Assembly: GCF_014698795.1 (NCBI RefSeq)
Contig: NZ_JACJTR010000015.1
Span: 114,555 to 178,554 of the forward strand
Direction of reading: 5' to 3'
DNA length: 64,000 nt
From: Nostoc sp. FACHB-892
GTDB lineage: Bacteria > Cyanobacteriota > Cyanobacteriia > Cyanobacteriales > Nostocaceae
Shown: positions 50,682-59,864 of the stretch, piece by piece
How the letters are laid out: each line of letters starts with the position of its first letter
Position numbering within the stretch: position 1 is the first letter of the stretch
Program-made: the position numbers and the translations under genes
The notes under the pieces: generated by a model
What the model was told of the DNA's origin: nothing
Databases searched by the model: none
The model's input: the letters and a program-made list of their open reading frames with translations, nothing else

Positions 50682-51911
50682 ATGTCATCTCAACTCATTT
50701 CCACTCGCCAACGCCTAATTCAAGCTGCACTTGAGTTGTTTTCTGCTCAGGGAGTCAGCGCTACCACAACCCGCCAAATTGCTGAAAAAGCCGAAGTTAA
50801 TGAAGTGACGCTATTCCGCAATTTTGGCAATAAGCATGGACTGCTTTTGGCTGTACTGGAAGAGTCCGCAGCTTTCAAGGATTTAGGTGAATCGCTGGTG
50901 CGGCGAGCAACGCCTCCCAGCAATGTCTACCAAGCTCTGAAAGATTATGCAAGTGACACTTTACATACATTAGAACGAGTGCCAGAGTTCGTCCGGTCTG
51001 TGGTGGGTGAAGCCGACCAATTCCCGGCAGAAAATCGCCGCGCACTAGGCAGGGGAGTAACAGAGGCAAACCGCTATGTAGCTCAGTATTTAGCTACTGT
51101 AATCCAGCAAGGACACCTAAACACCTACTTACCGGCAGAGAAATTAGCCAGTTTGCTGAATGGGATGATCTTGGGGTATGCCGTAATTGAGTTCACCAGT
51201 GAATTTCACGAACTTTGGGAGGATCGCGATGATTTTCTGGAAAATTTGGTGGAGTTGTTTTTACATGGAGCGATGTCATCTTCAGCAGAATCAGCAATAA
51301 ACTCTTTACAAGGAGGTTTTATTACCACAGAAGTAGCTGATTTGCCTGCTAATTTAGTTCACGAAATTTTGCAACAAGCCAGGAAATTGGGAATACGAGA
51401 TTATGCCTTGGCTTATCTGTTATTTGGGGCTGGGTTATCTGCCACGGAAATAATTAGCTTGGAGCGATCGCACCAAATCTACGATACTCAAGGGCACTTC
51501 CTGCAAATTACTATCCCTGGATTTGTCCGTCAAGTGCCTGTGAATCAGTGGATTATGGGCAAACGCTACGGCTCTTTTACCAATAATCCCTTAATCAAAT
51601 GGTTGAAAAGTCGTAAAGATGCTCAAACAGCGATGTTTTTGAATGAAATAGGCAAACCCCTCTCAGAATCAGAGCTTGAGACACGTTGGCAAGTATGGAG
51701 TGAGGGACTGTTAACTCCCCAAGGACAAACGCCAGCCATAGCACAAGCACAACAAACCTGGCGTGTAGAAATGTTAATGCGGGGGATCAGCCTGGAAAAC
51801 CTGATTATTTTAACAGGTTGCGATCGTATGCAATTACAACCCTATGCCCGCCGAGCTAGAGAAAAAGCCGCCCTAGAACAAGCAACCCGTTTAGATCATA
51901 AGCCAGGATAG
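50682..51911 (+). CDS. TetR regulator fused to an integrase-like C-terminal domain
   Basis: From the ATG at 50682 the product has 409 residues. Residues 5-50 are a TetR helix-turn-helix (TRQRLIQAALELFSAQGVSA, TTRQIAEKAEVNEVTLFRNF) and residues 60-190 a normal TetR ligand/dimer domain. The remaining 200 residues are unusual: LAYLLFGAGLSATEIISLERS and WRVEMLMRGISLENLIILTG followed by LQPYARRA echo the conserved boxes of tyrosine recombinases, with the box-I Arg and the His positions missing. This suggests an inactive integrase fold kept as a sensor or oligomer module. It probably represses itself and the divergent desaturase. Confidence 0.78.
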   Translation: MSSQLISTRQRLIQAALELFSAQGVSATTTRQIAEKAEVNEVTLFRNFGNKHGLLLAVLEESAAFKDLGESLVRRATPPSNVYQALKDYASDTLHTLERVPEFVRSVVGEADQFPAENRRALGRGVTEANRYVAQYLATVIQQGHLNTYLPAEKLASLLNGMILGYAVIEFTSEFHELWEDRDDFLENLVELFLHGAMSSSAESAINSLQGGFITTEVADLPANLVHEILQQARKLGIRDYALAYLLFGAGLSATEIISLERSHQIYDTQGHFLQITIPGFVRQVPVNQWIMGKRYGSFTNNPLIKWLKSRKDAQTAMFLNEIGKPLSESELETRWQVWSEGLLTPQGQTPAIAQAQQTWRVEMLMRGISLENLIILTGCDRMQLQPYARRAREKAALEQATRLDHKPG

Positions 51912-52425
51912 GGAGATGGGGATTTAGACCCCAACACAAAACAAGCTTTGGCATTGGGGATAGGGTCTTAAACCCTAAAAGACAAGCGGTAAAGGACTTC
52001 CCAATAAAAAAATATTCCACTGTTCACCCCACATTCAGCAGTCAACAACTTCAAGCAGGATAATTTATTTCTTGGAGTTCCCTACGTTGAAATCGTGTTG
52101 AAGTACTTCTAAGTCATGTTGAGGTACTTTGAAATCGTGTTGGAGTATTAGATGATGGGTTTCTTTAGCTCAACCCAACTTAGGCTAAATCTTAGACAAC
52201 TCTTTAAGTATCTACACTACTTTGCTTGTATTCAATTTTATTTATACGTAAAAAGGTAATTTAGCGATCGCTCTTTTAAAGTCTAACATCACAAAATCGC
52301 GTTGCTCCCTTAAGAAGCAGATTGCAGATTCCTAACGTGCAGTCAAACGCTGTTTATGATCTGGCACATACTCTTCACTCATGCGATCGCCTGATAATTT
52401 GACAGCTCGTCCGTTTCAATTGTGA
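51912..52425. other. Intergenic stretch with small hairpin and 21-bp repeats
   Basis: TAGGGT-CTTAA-ACCCTA (51961-51977) is a weak terminator for the TetR gene. The 21-bp repeats at 52087-52149 are listed separately. No gene is supported. Confidence 0.5.
52087..52149. repeat. Three 21-bp imperfect tandem repeats
   Basis: Units start at 52087, 52108 and 52129; consensus TTGAAATCGTGTTGAAGTAC plus one base. The middle unit differs most. Confidence 0.8.
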
Positions 52426-52770
52426 TTATTTGGATACATCCTGTGAACCAGATGACTCCTGACTTCGGCTTGTGTTGTACTGCTGCTGTTCCTCTCTTAA
52501 GCATGGATTGAAGCGCGAACCGATCGGGCAGTAGTCCTCATTAGATGGCCATTCGAGCGACGACTTCCCCATCCTGCGATCAAGACGGGATTTTGGGTCT
52601 TCTCCTAGATTTGCTGGGGGGTTTAATGTCGGCAGAGGTGTAGTCCATACTTGCTGTCTGTCTGTTGGCAACTGCTGCTCCCTTTGTTTCGACTCTGCCA
52701 TTGCAGTAGTTGCAAATATGCAGGAGGCAGTTAATAAGGAAACTGTAGCTGACAAAAAACGATTAAACAT
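52426..52770 (-). CDS. Small secreted protein, hypothetical
   Basis: From the ATG at 52770 the product has 114 residues with a clear signal peptide (MFNRFLSATVSLLTASCIFA, cleavage after AMA). The mature part is Gln/Pro-rich with two Cys (DYCPIGSRFNPCLRE) that may form a disulfide. I do not recognise the family. It is transcribed alone and is probably periplasmic. Confidence 0.6.
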   Translation of the reverse strand: MFNRFLSATVSLLTASCIFATTAMAESKQREQQLPTDRQQVWTTPLPTLNPPANLGEDPKSRLDRRMGKSSLEWPSNEDYCPIGSRFNPCLREEQQQYNTSRSQESSGSQDVSK

Positions 52771-52971
52771 AATTTTGTTCAGAATATATGCTCTTCTCTC
52801 TACCATCTAAACGGAAATTACACAATTGTCGCCTCAATGCCAACTTGCTACAGCCACAGAAGGTAAAGCAATAGGTAGGGGAGACAAGGGGACAAGAGGT
52901 GAGAACTTGAAACAAGTCTTTCCCCTTGTCCCCAATTCTTCTTGTCCCCAAGTCCTCTTCCCCATGCCCAA

Positions 52972-54828
52972 TTAATTCAATGGCTCCATAATGGCTCTTA
53001 AACCGTTGGTATAGAGTGTTTTGAGCATTTCTTTAGCATTATATTCACTGCTAAATACTCCTGCTTGCATAACTCTTTGACCTTGCCAAACTGTGGAAAA
53101 CGCACCAGGAGCAAGGTATTGCACTAAATCTTTATCCCTATCAGTGAAGAGTGGAACTACTACGCGATAACGAATACCGAACTGTGTCGCAGAGTTACCA
53201 CCATAAGGAATACTTGCAGAACTTGTTTGCATATTGCGAGTATTACTAATGGGAATATTGTTATTAGGAACTGGTAAAAGTGCTGAAGCACCTGGAGCAG
53301 CAGTTTGTAGTATTGGTAATGGCTGTTGTGTTTGATTCCTGATACTTGGAACTGCTGGCTGTGCAACTGAATTTGATGGATACTCAGGAGCAGTAAACTC
53401 AATTGTATTCGGCTCAATCCGCACATAATTTAACTGTCGCGGATCAGGTAGTTCTGCTGGGCTTGAAGTTGCAACTTGAGTATTAGTTGGTTTTTGTCTA
53501 GCCAACAAGCTGGTAGGAGTAGGAAATCTGGCAACTTTAGAGGTGGGTTGCTGTTGATTTGATCTAGGCGTGGAAAGCGGCACATTGGCTGGTAACAATG
53601 GCAGTGGTTGACTGTTTAATTGTGCAGAAATAGGATTATTTGCGGAAATGCTGTTGCTAGTTTGTCTATTAGTACTTTCAGAGACTTCAGGAGCCGAGAA
53701 GGTGATTTCCCCCCTTGGTGGTATTTCTCGTAATACATTGTTGGGAGCCGGAGCAGATTCAGAAGTTTGGCTTGCTAGTGCTGTTGTACCGTTGATATCT
53801 ACCTTGCCAGTGATGCGACTACTCACAAGGTTGTTACCAGCAGCAGAAATCACCTGTTTGGAAGCGCTGGCGTTAATGTCGTAGCGAGCATTATTTTGAA
53901 ATGCATTACCCCCAGGTTCAGATGCACTACCCAAATCTGGCATTGCTTGAGCGATCGCAACTAAACCATCTTCTTTATTATTTTGAATAATATTATTCCG
54001 TAAAATCGGACGGGCCTTTGCTTGCACGACAATTCCCGATCTATTGTTCTGGATTTGATTTCCTATGACTACAGGAGCAGCATTTTGGGCAATATTGATG
54101 CCAAAACCCGTTTGGTGAAAGACATTTTCCTTCACTTGGGGACTGGAGTTACCAGCAATTGTCATGCCATTGGCTCCATTGCGATCAAAAGAATTCTTAC
54201 TAATAGTAGGTGCAGCATTACCACAGACAGAAATCCCATCTTGGGTACTGCCAGTAAATGTATTTTCTGCGATTACCGGATTACTTGATTCAATCCATAA
54301 ACCGTAACCACGCCGATTAGGATTGGTTATCGTTACCCCAGTCAGCAAGGTTTGGTTTGCTCCAACAATTGCGACATTTTGACCGGCAAAGCTCCGGCTC
54401 AGGTAATCACCACCTCCCTGAATTACAATGTCCTTACCTTGATTGCTAGGATTACCTTGAATTGAAACACCCGGTTTCATAATTAAGGGAAATTCTTCTC
54501 CTGTCTCGGCACTATAAGTGCCCGTGGAGAGCATAATTACAGTATTAGACTTAGCTAATCGCAACGCTTGGGTAATAGTTTTCACAGGAGCGGATTCGCT
54601 GCCATTGCCTGCACTGTCATCTCCACCATTGGGGTTGACAAACAGCACGTTAGCCTGAGAATTTGTTGTCTCACCCAGAGGTGCTGAATCTGGTGTCGAT
54701 GGCATCTGAGCAATCGCGCTACCCAGGAACGCCATACTTGCCGTTCCCATGCTAACGGTAAAAAATAATACTGAGAAAATAAAAAATAAAACCTTTGCTG
54801 ATTTCAAAAACCTTAGCTTTGCAGACAT
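52972..54828 (-). CDS. DUF1565 beta-helix protein with SPOR-like C-terminus
   Basis: From the ATG at 54828 the product has about 618 residues. It has a signal segment (VLFFIFSVLFFTVSMGTASMAFLGSAIAQ in two parts), then VLFVNPNGGDDSAGNG and SAPVKTITQALRLAK, the DUF1565/pectate-lyase-like entry, and a parallel beta-helix to about residue 320 with NxxxxNxxxGI rungs. A long Pro/Ser/Gln-rich linker follows. The last 40 residues (QRVMQAGVFSSEYNAKEMLKTLY) resemble a SPOR domain, which binds denuded peptidoglycan. Likely an envelope protein; substrate unknown. A longer start at 54882 is less likely. Confidence 0.78.
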   Translation of the reverse strand: MSAKLRFLKSAKVLFFIFSVLFFTVSMGTASMAFLGSAIAQMPSTPDSAPLGETTNSQANVLFVNPNGGDDSAGNGSESAPVKTITQALRLAKSNTVIMLSTGTYSAETGEEFPLIMKPGVSIQGNPSNQGKDIVIQGGGDYLSRSFAGQNVAIVGANQTLLTGVTITNPNRRGYGLWIESSNPVIAENTFTGSTQDGISVCGNAAPTISKNSFDRNGANGMTIAGNSSPQVKENVFHQTGFGINIAQNAAPVVIGNQIQNNRSGIVVQAKARPILRNNIIQNNKEDGLVAIAQAMPDLGSASEPGGNAFQNNARYDINASASKQVISAAGNNLVSSRITGKVDINGTTALASQTSESAPAPNNVLREIPPRGEITFSAPEVSESTNRQTSNSISANNPISAQLNSQPLPLLPANVPLSTPRSNQQQPTSKVARFPTPTSLLARQKPTNTQVATSSPAELPDPRQLNYVRIEPNTIEFTAPEYPSNSVAQPAVPSIRNQTQQPLPILQTAAPGASALLPVPNNNIPISNTRNMQTSSASIPYGGNSATQFGIRYRVVVPLFTDRDKDLVQYLAPGAFSTVWQGQRVMQAGVFSSEYNAKEMLKTLYTNGLRAIMEPLN

Positions 54829-54882
54829 AACCTCTAGTCTACGGTACTTAGGTAACACACGGTAGTGAATCATATTTAACAC

Positions 54883-55337
54883 AACTCCTCAGAAGTAACA
54901 ATAACTTCTTATACTCTTAGAGAGTATTATGTCGATAATATTACTCAAATATTTACCGAGTGGCGATTTTTAATACAGGGCAATAAATGATATTGTGTCT
55001 ATTCAACAATACTTTGTCCTAAAAGACACGCTACGTGATTGCCAAAATACCCTCACCACTTTCAATACGGTTCGGTTAAGAAAATTATCTCTTAAGGTGA
55101 GCAGGGAAAGAGAATGTTAACTTAAGCGCAAACCCTTTTAAAACCTAGTTTCCAGCCTATTGCTGGAAATAATTTTTATCGCGAAATACTTGACTAACCT
55201 TGGCGCGAAACTGTAGCCTCAAACTACCCTTATCACTGCCATTCGGAACATGAGATAATTTCCCGTAACCCTCGATATTACGTTATTTTGCGTGTATTCT
55301 ATAAAAATTAAGTAAAAAAAAGCAAATTAATTAACTT
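54883..55337. other. Intergenic region with structured segment
   Basis: About 455 bp between divergent genes; the segment 55050-55180 has nested stems and is listed as a candidate RNA. No TPP riboswitch core was found before thiE. Confidence 0.5.
55050..55180 (+). ncRNA. Candidate small RNA or leader with terminator-like hairpin
   Basis: CTCACC (55052-55057) pairs with GGTGAG (55096-55101), enclosing TTAAGA/TCTTAA (55076-55081, 55090-55095). Then TTTCCAGC-CTATT-GCTGGAAA (55149-55169) is followed by a T-rich stretch TAATTTTTAT, like an intrinsic terminator. No protein-coding gene ends here, so a short transcript is possible. No known RNA family is recognised. Confidence 0.3.
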
Positions 55338-56453
55338 ATGGTTACTAGGACATATGATAATTCACATTCCGATGAAAGCACTAACGGGGTTGTTGTAATG
55401 GTCGAGCCATACAGCCAAAAAGAGCAAATACAACAAGTTGTCTACCGTATTTTAGATGCCAATTTAGATCGCGCTCGTGAGGGCTTGCGAATTATCGAGG
55501 AATGGTGCCGCTTTGGGTTGAATAATGGGCAGTTGGCTCTGGAGTGCAAGCAGCTACGACAAGAGGTAGCTAAGTGGCATACCCCAGAATTGCGGGCGGC
55601 GCGAGATACACCAAGCGATCCTGGGACTGAGTTAACCCATCCTCAAGAAGAACAACGAGCTAGTATCAAATCGGTGTTACAAGCTAATTTTTGCCGGATA
55701 GAAGAAGCATTGCGGGTGTTGGAAGAATACGGCAAACTTTATCACCCAAATATGGCTAAAGCTTGCAAGCAGATGCGCTATCAGGTTTATACCCTAGAAA
55801 GTAGTTTGATGGGTCATCAGCGCCATCAATTATTGTGGCGATCGCATTTGTATCTTGTTACTTCCCCTAGTGAAAATTTGTTAAACAACGTCGAAGCTGC
55901 ACTTAAAGGTGGATTAACGCTTCTACAGTACCGCGATAAAACCGCCGATGATTCTTTGCGTCTCGAACAAGCTAGAAAACTCCGGCAGTTATGCCACATC
56001 TACGGTGCTTTGTTCATTGTTAACGATCGCGTGGATGTAGCTTTAGCTGTAGATGCTGATGGGGTGCATTTAGGACAACAAGATATGCCCATTGCTGTTG
56101 CTCGGCAATTACTTGGTTCGCAGCGTCTGATAGGTCTTTCTACCACAAATAAAGAAGAAATGCAAGGAGCAATTGCTGAAGGTGTAGATTATATTGGCGT
56201 GGGGCCAGTTTATGAAACTCCCACGAAACTAGGTAAGGTAGCAACAGGTTTAGAATATGTCAGCTATGCTGCCAAAAACTGCTCAATTCCCTGGTTTGCT
56301 ATTGGGGGAATAGATGCCAATAATATCAATGATGTAATCGATGCAGGAGCCAAACGTGTGGCGGTGGTGCGATCGCTCATGCAAGCTGAACAGCCTACCC
56401 TAGTAACACAATATTTGCTCTCCCAACTCAATCGCATTAAACCAGAAATTTAA
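55338..56453 (+). CDS. thiE: Thiamine-phosphate synthase with N-terminal extension
   Basis: The 371-residue product couples HMP-PP and thiazole phosphate. The ThiE barrel is residues 165-365: LYLVTSPSENLL, LLQYRDKTADD, LFIVNDRVDVALAVDADGVHLGQQDM over two parts, LIGLSTTNKEE, DYIGVGPVYETPTK, WFAIGGIDANNINDV. Residues 30-150 are the cyanobacterial N-terminal domain (YRILDANLDRAREGLRIIEEWCRF, again NFCRIEEALRVLEEYGK), a repeated helical module of unknown role. thiS follows 77 bp downstream on the same strand. Confidence 0.95.
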   Translation: MVTRTYDNSHSDESTNGVVVMVEPYSQKEQIQQVVYRILDANLDRAREGLRIIEEWCRFGLNNGQLALECKQLRQEVAKWHTPELRAARDTPSDPGTELTHPQEEQRASIKSVLQANFCRIEEALRVLEEYGKLYHPNMAKACKQMRYQVYTLESSLMGHQRHQLLWRSHLYLVTSPSENLLNNVEAALKGGLTLLQYRDKTADDSLRLEQARKLRQLCHIYGALFIVNDRVDVALAVDADGVHLGQQDMPIAVARQLLGSQRLIGLSTTNKEEMQGAIAEGVDYIGVGPVYETPTKLGKVATGLEYVSYAAKNCSIPWFAIGGIDANNINDVIDAGAKRVAVVRSLMQAEQPTLVTQYLLSQLNRIKPEI

Positions 56454-56454
56454 A

Positions 56455-56524
56455 AGAGTCATTAGTCATTAGTCATTAGTCATTTGTCCAAAGTAAGTAA
56501 CCAATACCTAATACCCCATTCCCC
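56455..56524. repeat. AGTCATT and CCCCATT tract
   Basis: AGTCATTAGTCATTAGTCATT then ACCCCATTCCCCAC, between thiE and thiS. STRR-type. Confidence 0.85.
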
Positions 56525-56530
56525 ACATTT

Positions 56531-56743
56531 ATGTCTAATGAGATTACGGTTCAGGTAAATGGGGAAACCCATAGCTGTTCGTTTCAAACTTCTTTACCCG
56601 ACTTGATCCAACAGTTGGGTTTTAATCCGCGCTTGGTGGCTGTTGAGTATAACGGCGAAATTTTACATCGCCAGTTTTGGCCAGAAACAAAAGTACAGCC
56701 AGGCGATCGCTTAGAAGTGGTAACTATTGTTGGTGGTGGTTAG
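56531..56743 (+). CDS. thiS: Sulfur carrier protein ThiS
   Basis: The 70-residue ubiquitin-like protein carries the thiocarboxylate sulfur for thiazole synthesis. It shows ITVQVNGETHSC, LIQQLGFNPRLVAVEYNGEI, PGDRLEVVTIVGGG; the C-terminal Gly-Gly is needed for adenylation. It follows thiE and acts with ThiG encoded at 22685-24682. Its stop overlaps that of the convergent beta-lactamase-like gene by 4 bp. Confidence 0.95.
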   Translation: MSNEITVQVNGETHSCSFQTSLPDLIQQLGFNPRLVAVEYNGEILHRQFWPETKVQPGDRLEVVTIVGGG

Positions 56744-57642
56744 TTGATTTGAGCTAGCAAACCCAAATCCTTGAGGCTGCGTCGTGTAATTTCGATGCGG
56801 GCGGGTGCATCCTCTGCTTTATCCATATCAAGGGTTGTTGCGAAAAAATAGACGTTTTTATTTTGCTCTAAATAACCCACGAACCAACCAACGTTTGGTT
56901 TGGTAGTCGTTAACCATCCCGTCTTCCCCCGCAGTATGTAGTCTGGAGTTTGTTCGCGTACCATAATGTCTTTGACAAGATTTATTGTCCTTTGGGAGAA
57001 AGGTAAATCGCCTTGATATAACCGTTGCAAAAACTTAATTTGCTCTTTGGGTGTAATTTGCAATAGCTGCTGTTGTAGCCAAAAACGATCAATGTCTGCG
57101 GCTGTGCCAATTTGACGATTTCCATAACCTACTTTATTAATAAATTGCTGCATTCGTTCATATCCAGCCCTACGTGCTAGTACTTGATAGAACCAAACAG
57201 TTGAATCTTTAAAGGCTTGACGCAAATTCGTATCATGATTCCAGGCATCAATTTCTCGGTGAATTCCATCCCAAGTGAGAATCGCCACATCATCAGGAAC
57301 TACGCCTGTTTCTAAAGCTACCAGTGCGTTAAAAATTTTGAATGTTGAAGCTGGAGCGATCGCAGTTGCATTACGTTTAGAATTGTGTTCATAAATGCGG
57401 TTATTTTTTGAGTCGTAAATCAAGATAGAACCTTCACGGCCAAATTCTTGAAAGTGCCGCCCTAAATTTGGTGCTTTAACAATAGGACGTTCAGATGAGG
57501 TTGAAGTCGGTTGAGCCAGAAGATACATTGTCCCAAAGCTAATCACACTCAATACAGTAAGACATCCAATAACTGTGAAGATAAGTGATTTAATTCGGTA
57601 ACCCCGAAGGAATCGCCCTATGCGAAACAAGATATTTTTCAT
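56740..57642 (-). CDS. Class D beta-lactamase-type protein
   Basis: The 300 residues have an N-terminal membrane anchor or signal (LIFTVIGCLTVLSVISFGTMYLL). All class D motifs are present: S99-T-F-K102 (PASTFKIFNAL), S147-T-V149, Y173-G-N and K240-T-G (RGKTGW). The EIDAWNHD segment replaces the usual W-rich loop. It could hydrolyse beta-lactams in the periplasm or be a sensor relative (BlaR-like domain), but no repressor or protease gene lies beside it. Overlaps the thiS stop by 4 bp in convergent orientation. Confidence 0.88.
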   Translation of the reverse strand: MKNILFRIGRFLRGYRIKSLIFTVIGCLTVLSVISFGTMYLLAQPTSTSSERPIVKAPNLGRHFQEFGREGSILIYDSKNNRIYEHNSKRNATAIAPASTFKIFNALVALETGVVPDDVAILTWDGIHREIDAWNHDTNLRQAFKDSTVWFYQVLARRAGYERMQQFINKVGYGNRQIGTAADIDRFWLQQQLLQITPKEQIKFLQRLYQGDLPFSQRTINLVKDIMVREQTPDYILRGKTGWLTTTKPNVGWFVGYLEQNKNVYFFATTLDMDKAEDAPARIEITRRSLKDLGLLAQIN

Positions 57643-57775
57643 TACATATTTAATAGAATCACAACTGAGATTCTACACAGCAATCTTGCTCATCTTCAAA
57701 ACTATTTATGCCGTGCTTGACTACCATTAGTTTTTGGCGATCGCTAAACGTGAATTTATCTTACAAAACCGCATT

Positions 57776-58999
57776 TTACTCCTCTGATTTGTAAAGCGAC
57801 CGATGAAGAGTTCTGCGCTTGGCTAATTCTTTACCTTTGCGACCAAGCTGCTCACGTAGTTGCTGGTCTTTGCACAACCGATTGAAAGCTTGAAAAACTT
57901 CATAACCAGAATTAGGATTAACCAGTATCCCATTTTCCTCATGCTGAACTGTGTCTAGAACACTGCCTAAGCGAGGCGCAATTACAGGCTTACCGAAGTA
58001 ACTTGCTTCTAAGTAAACCATACCAAAACCTTCCATATTATTAGGTTTAGTATCTAATAAAGTCAGCATGGCAAATATGTCGCAAGCAGCATAATAACCT
58101 GCTAATTCTCGCTCTGGCACATATCCGGCAAAGTGGACGCGCTTATGTACCCGCAAACGATGTGCCAGAGATTTCAGTTCAGATTCGCTTGGCCCTTGAC
58201 CACAGATTATATAGTGGACATCTACCCCAAAAGTTAGTAATAGTGGGATATTATCAATTACTCGGTCGAAACCTTCATGTTTTGCTAGCTTTCCTATGGA
58301 GAGAATAAGTATCGCTGATTCGGGAATGTTGTACGCCTGACGCATACGAACACGTAAATCATCAAGGCTGCTAGGACTTGCTACATTATTACCAAATTTT
58401 TCTGGTCTAATTACTGGGTTAATAACATGGGTAGGAGTATCTAATCGTAAAGCAGTTCTGAGATAGTCTCGTGTATAAGAACTATTACAAACAATACCTT
58501 CGGCTCTATGAAGTGTTAATTTAAATAGCGATCGCAGCACGGGATTATGTAGTGTACAAAGAAAATCATTGCCGTGCAGATAGATAAAAAAGCGAATAGG
58601 TAGAAAATAGCTCAATAGCAATAGCGAAGGAAAGTCATAGCCGTGGCCCCACTCTATATAACGGTAGTGATAGCGAAAATAGAGTTTGATTGCTAAGACA
58701 AATGAGCAAACGATATTGACTAAAGGTTTCAGGATACTTCCTATAAAGCCACTACCCCAGTATCTAGGATAAAACCAGCGATACACGGGAAACTGTTGAC
58801 TTTCATCAAATACTTTATCTCCTGAGCAACTAGCCGCCAGTACAATTACTCGTTCTGGATCTTGGAGACAGCGATTATAGATATATTCCCCAATTACAGC
58901 TTCTTTCGGCAGAAATATCCGGGATATGACTAGGATATCTGGGTACGCAGCTTTGTCTCTGATTTCGGCTGTTAGTTGAGAAATGTGTTCCATAATCAA
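57776..58999 (-). CDS. Group 1 (GT4) glycosyltransferase
   Basis: The 407-residue product has the GT-B fold. The C-terminal Rossmann half has ILILSIGKLAKHEGFDRVID, VHYIICGQGPSESELKSLA, VHFAGYVPERELAGYYAACD and the donor-sugar motif EGFGMVYLEASYFGKPVIAP (E-x7-E). The N-terminal half (PDILVISRIFLPKEAVIGEY, FFIYLHGNDF) accepts the acceptor. It resembles enzymes for cell-surface polysaccharide. No other polysaccharide gene is adjacent, so the product is unknown. Confidence 0.9.
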   Translation of the reverse strand: MIMEHISQLTAEIRDKAAYPDILVISRIFLPKEAVIGEYIYNRCLQDPERVIVLAASCSGDKVFDESQQFPVYRWFYPRYWGSGFIGSILKPLVNIVCSFVLAIKLYFRYHYRYIEWGHGYDFPSLLLLSYFLPIRFFIYLHGNDFLCTLHNPVLRSLFKLTLHRAEGIVCNSSYTRDYLRTALRLDTPTHVINPVIRPEKFGNNVASPSSLDDLRVRMRQAYNIPESAILILSIGKLAKHEGFDRVIDNIPLLLTFGVDVHYIICGQGPSESELKSLAHRLRVHKRVHFAGYVPERELAGYYAACDIFAMLTLLDTKPNNMEGFGMVYLEASYFGKPVIAPRLGSVLDTVQHEENGILVNPNSGYEVFQAFNRLCKDQQLREQLGRKGKELAKRRTLHRSLYKSEE

Positions 59000-59864
59000 C
59001 TTGATAATTTTACTTCAAATAATTTTGAATTTATTTACAATTAGGATTACTTTCAGAACCATAAGTCTTATTTTATTTCTTTTAAAACCAATGTGGTAGA
59101 CAAATTTGAAGGCTATTTTAGAGATTAGCCAAGAAGATTATTTTTTATTGCGTTGAGTTTACTTTTGCTGCAAATTTCCCACTAATTGAGAATTTCTGTG
59201 CATGATGAACAATAAATAAAAGCTATGCACTTGTAGCTAAATTACTTAGTAAAGAACTGTTGCGAAAATTACTTACATTCAATAGAATATCCTGAATAGT
59301 CTAAACTATTGTGCCAAAATGCCAAAATTTTAGATAAGTATTTGATGGCTACTTAGTGTCTGGCTGCAATTACTGGCAAGCATCACGGCTACTTGTCAGC
59401 CTGAGCAGTATACATAAACAATAACAGTATCATGTATTAAATAGTACTATAGATTTAAAATATCCTCTTAGTCTTCTGACAAAACAAGTAGAGTTAAGTA
59501 TTAAAAAATTAGTCAAAATAATCATTAAAAATTAGAATCATCTGTATAATTCAAGACTCTAGCCTAAAGTGGTAGTCCAAAACGTAGCAGCAAATTGCGC
59601 GTAGGCGTAGCCCGTTGTAGACATCGCAACTTTTTGTAAACATGAACATATCTTAAGGTACGGTTCCCCAGCCGAGAAATCCCCCCTGCGATCGCTGCCT
59701 ACCCAAGAGAAGACGCGGTAAATTGAATATGTAGCCTTTAAAAGTGAATGCTACGTGAATGCTACAAAGCAAGCTTTTACGCGCTGGCGTTAGCGACAGA
59801 TTGAAACACTCCTACCAGCATGGGGAGAAATCATAAATAATTCCGTTTTCCAAGCGATTGTATT
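59000..59864. other. Longest intergenic region of the window
   Basis: About 865 bp, AT-rich, between divergent genes. 59595-59630 holds a GTAGGCGTAGCCCGTTGTAG-type dispersed repeat, and 59775-59800 a GCGCTGGCGTTAGCGACAG repeat. No gene or clear RNA. Confidence 0.55.

Noticed and set aside
54883..55337. Possible TPP riboswitch before thiE
   Set aside because: The conserved CUGAGA and ACCUGAUCUGGAUAAUACC-type cores are absent.
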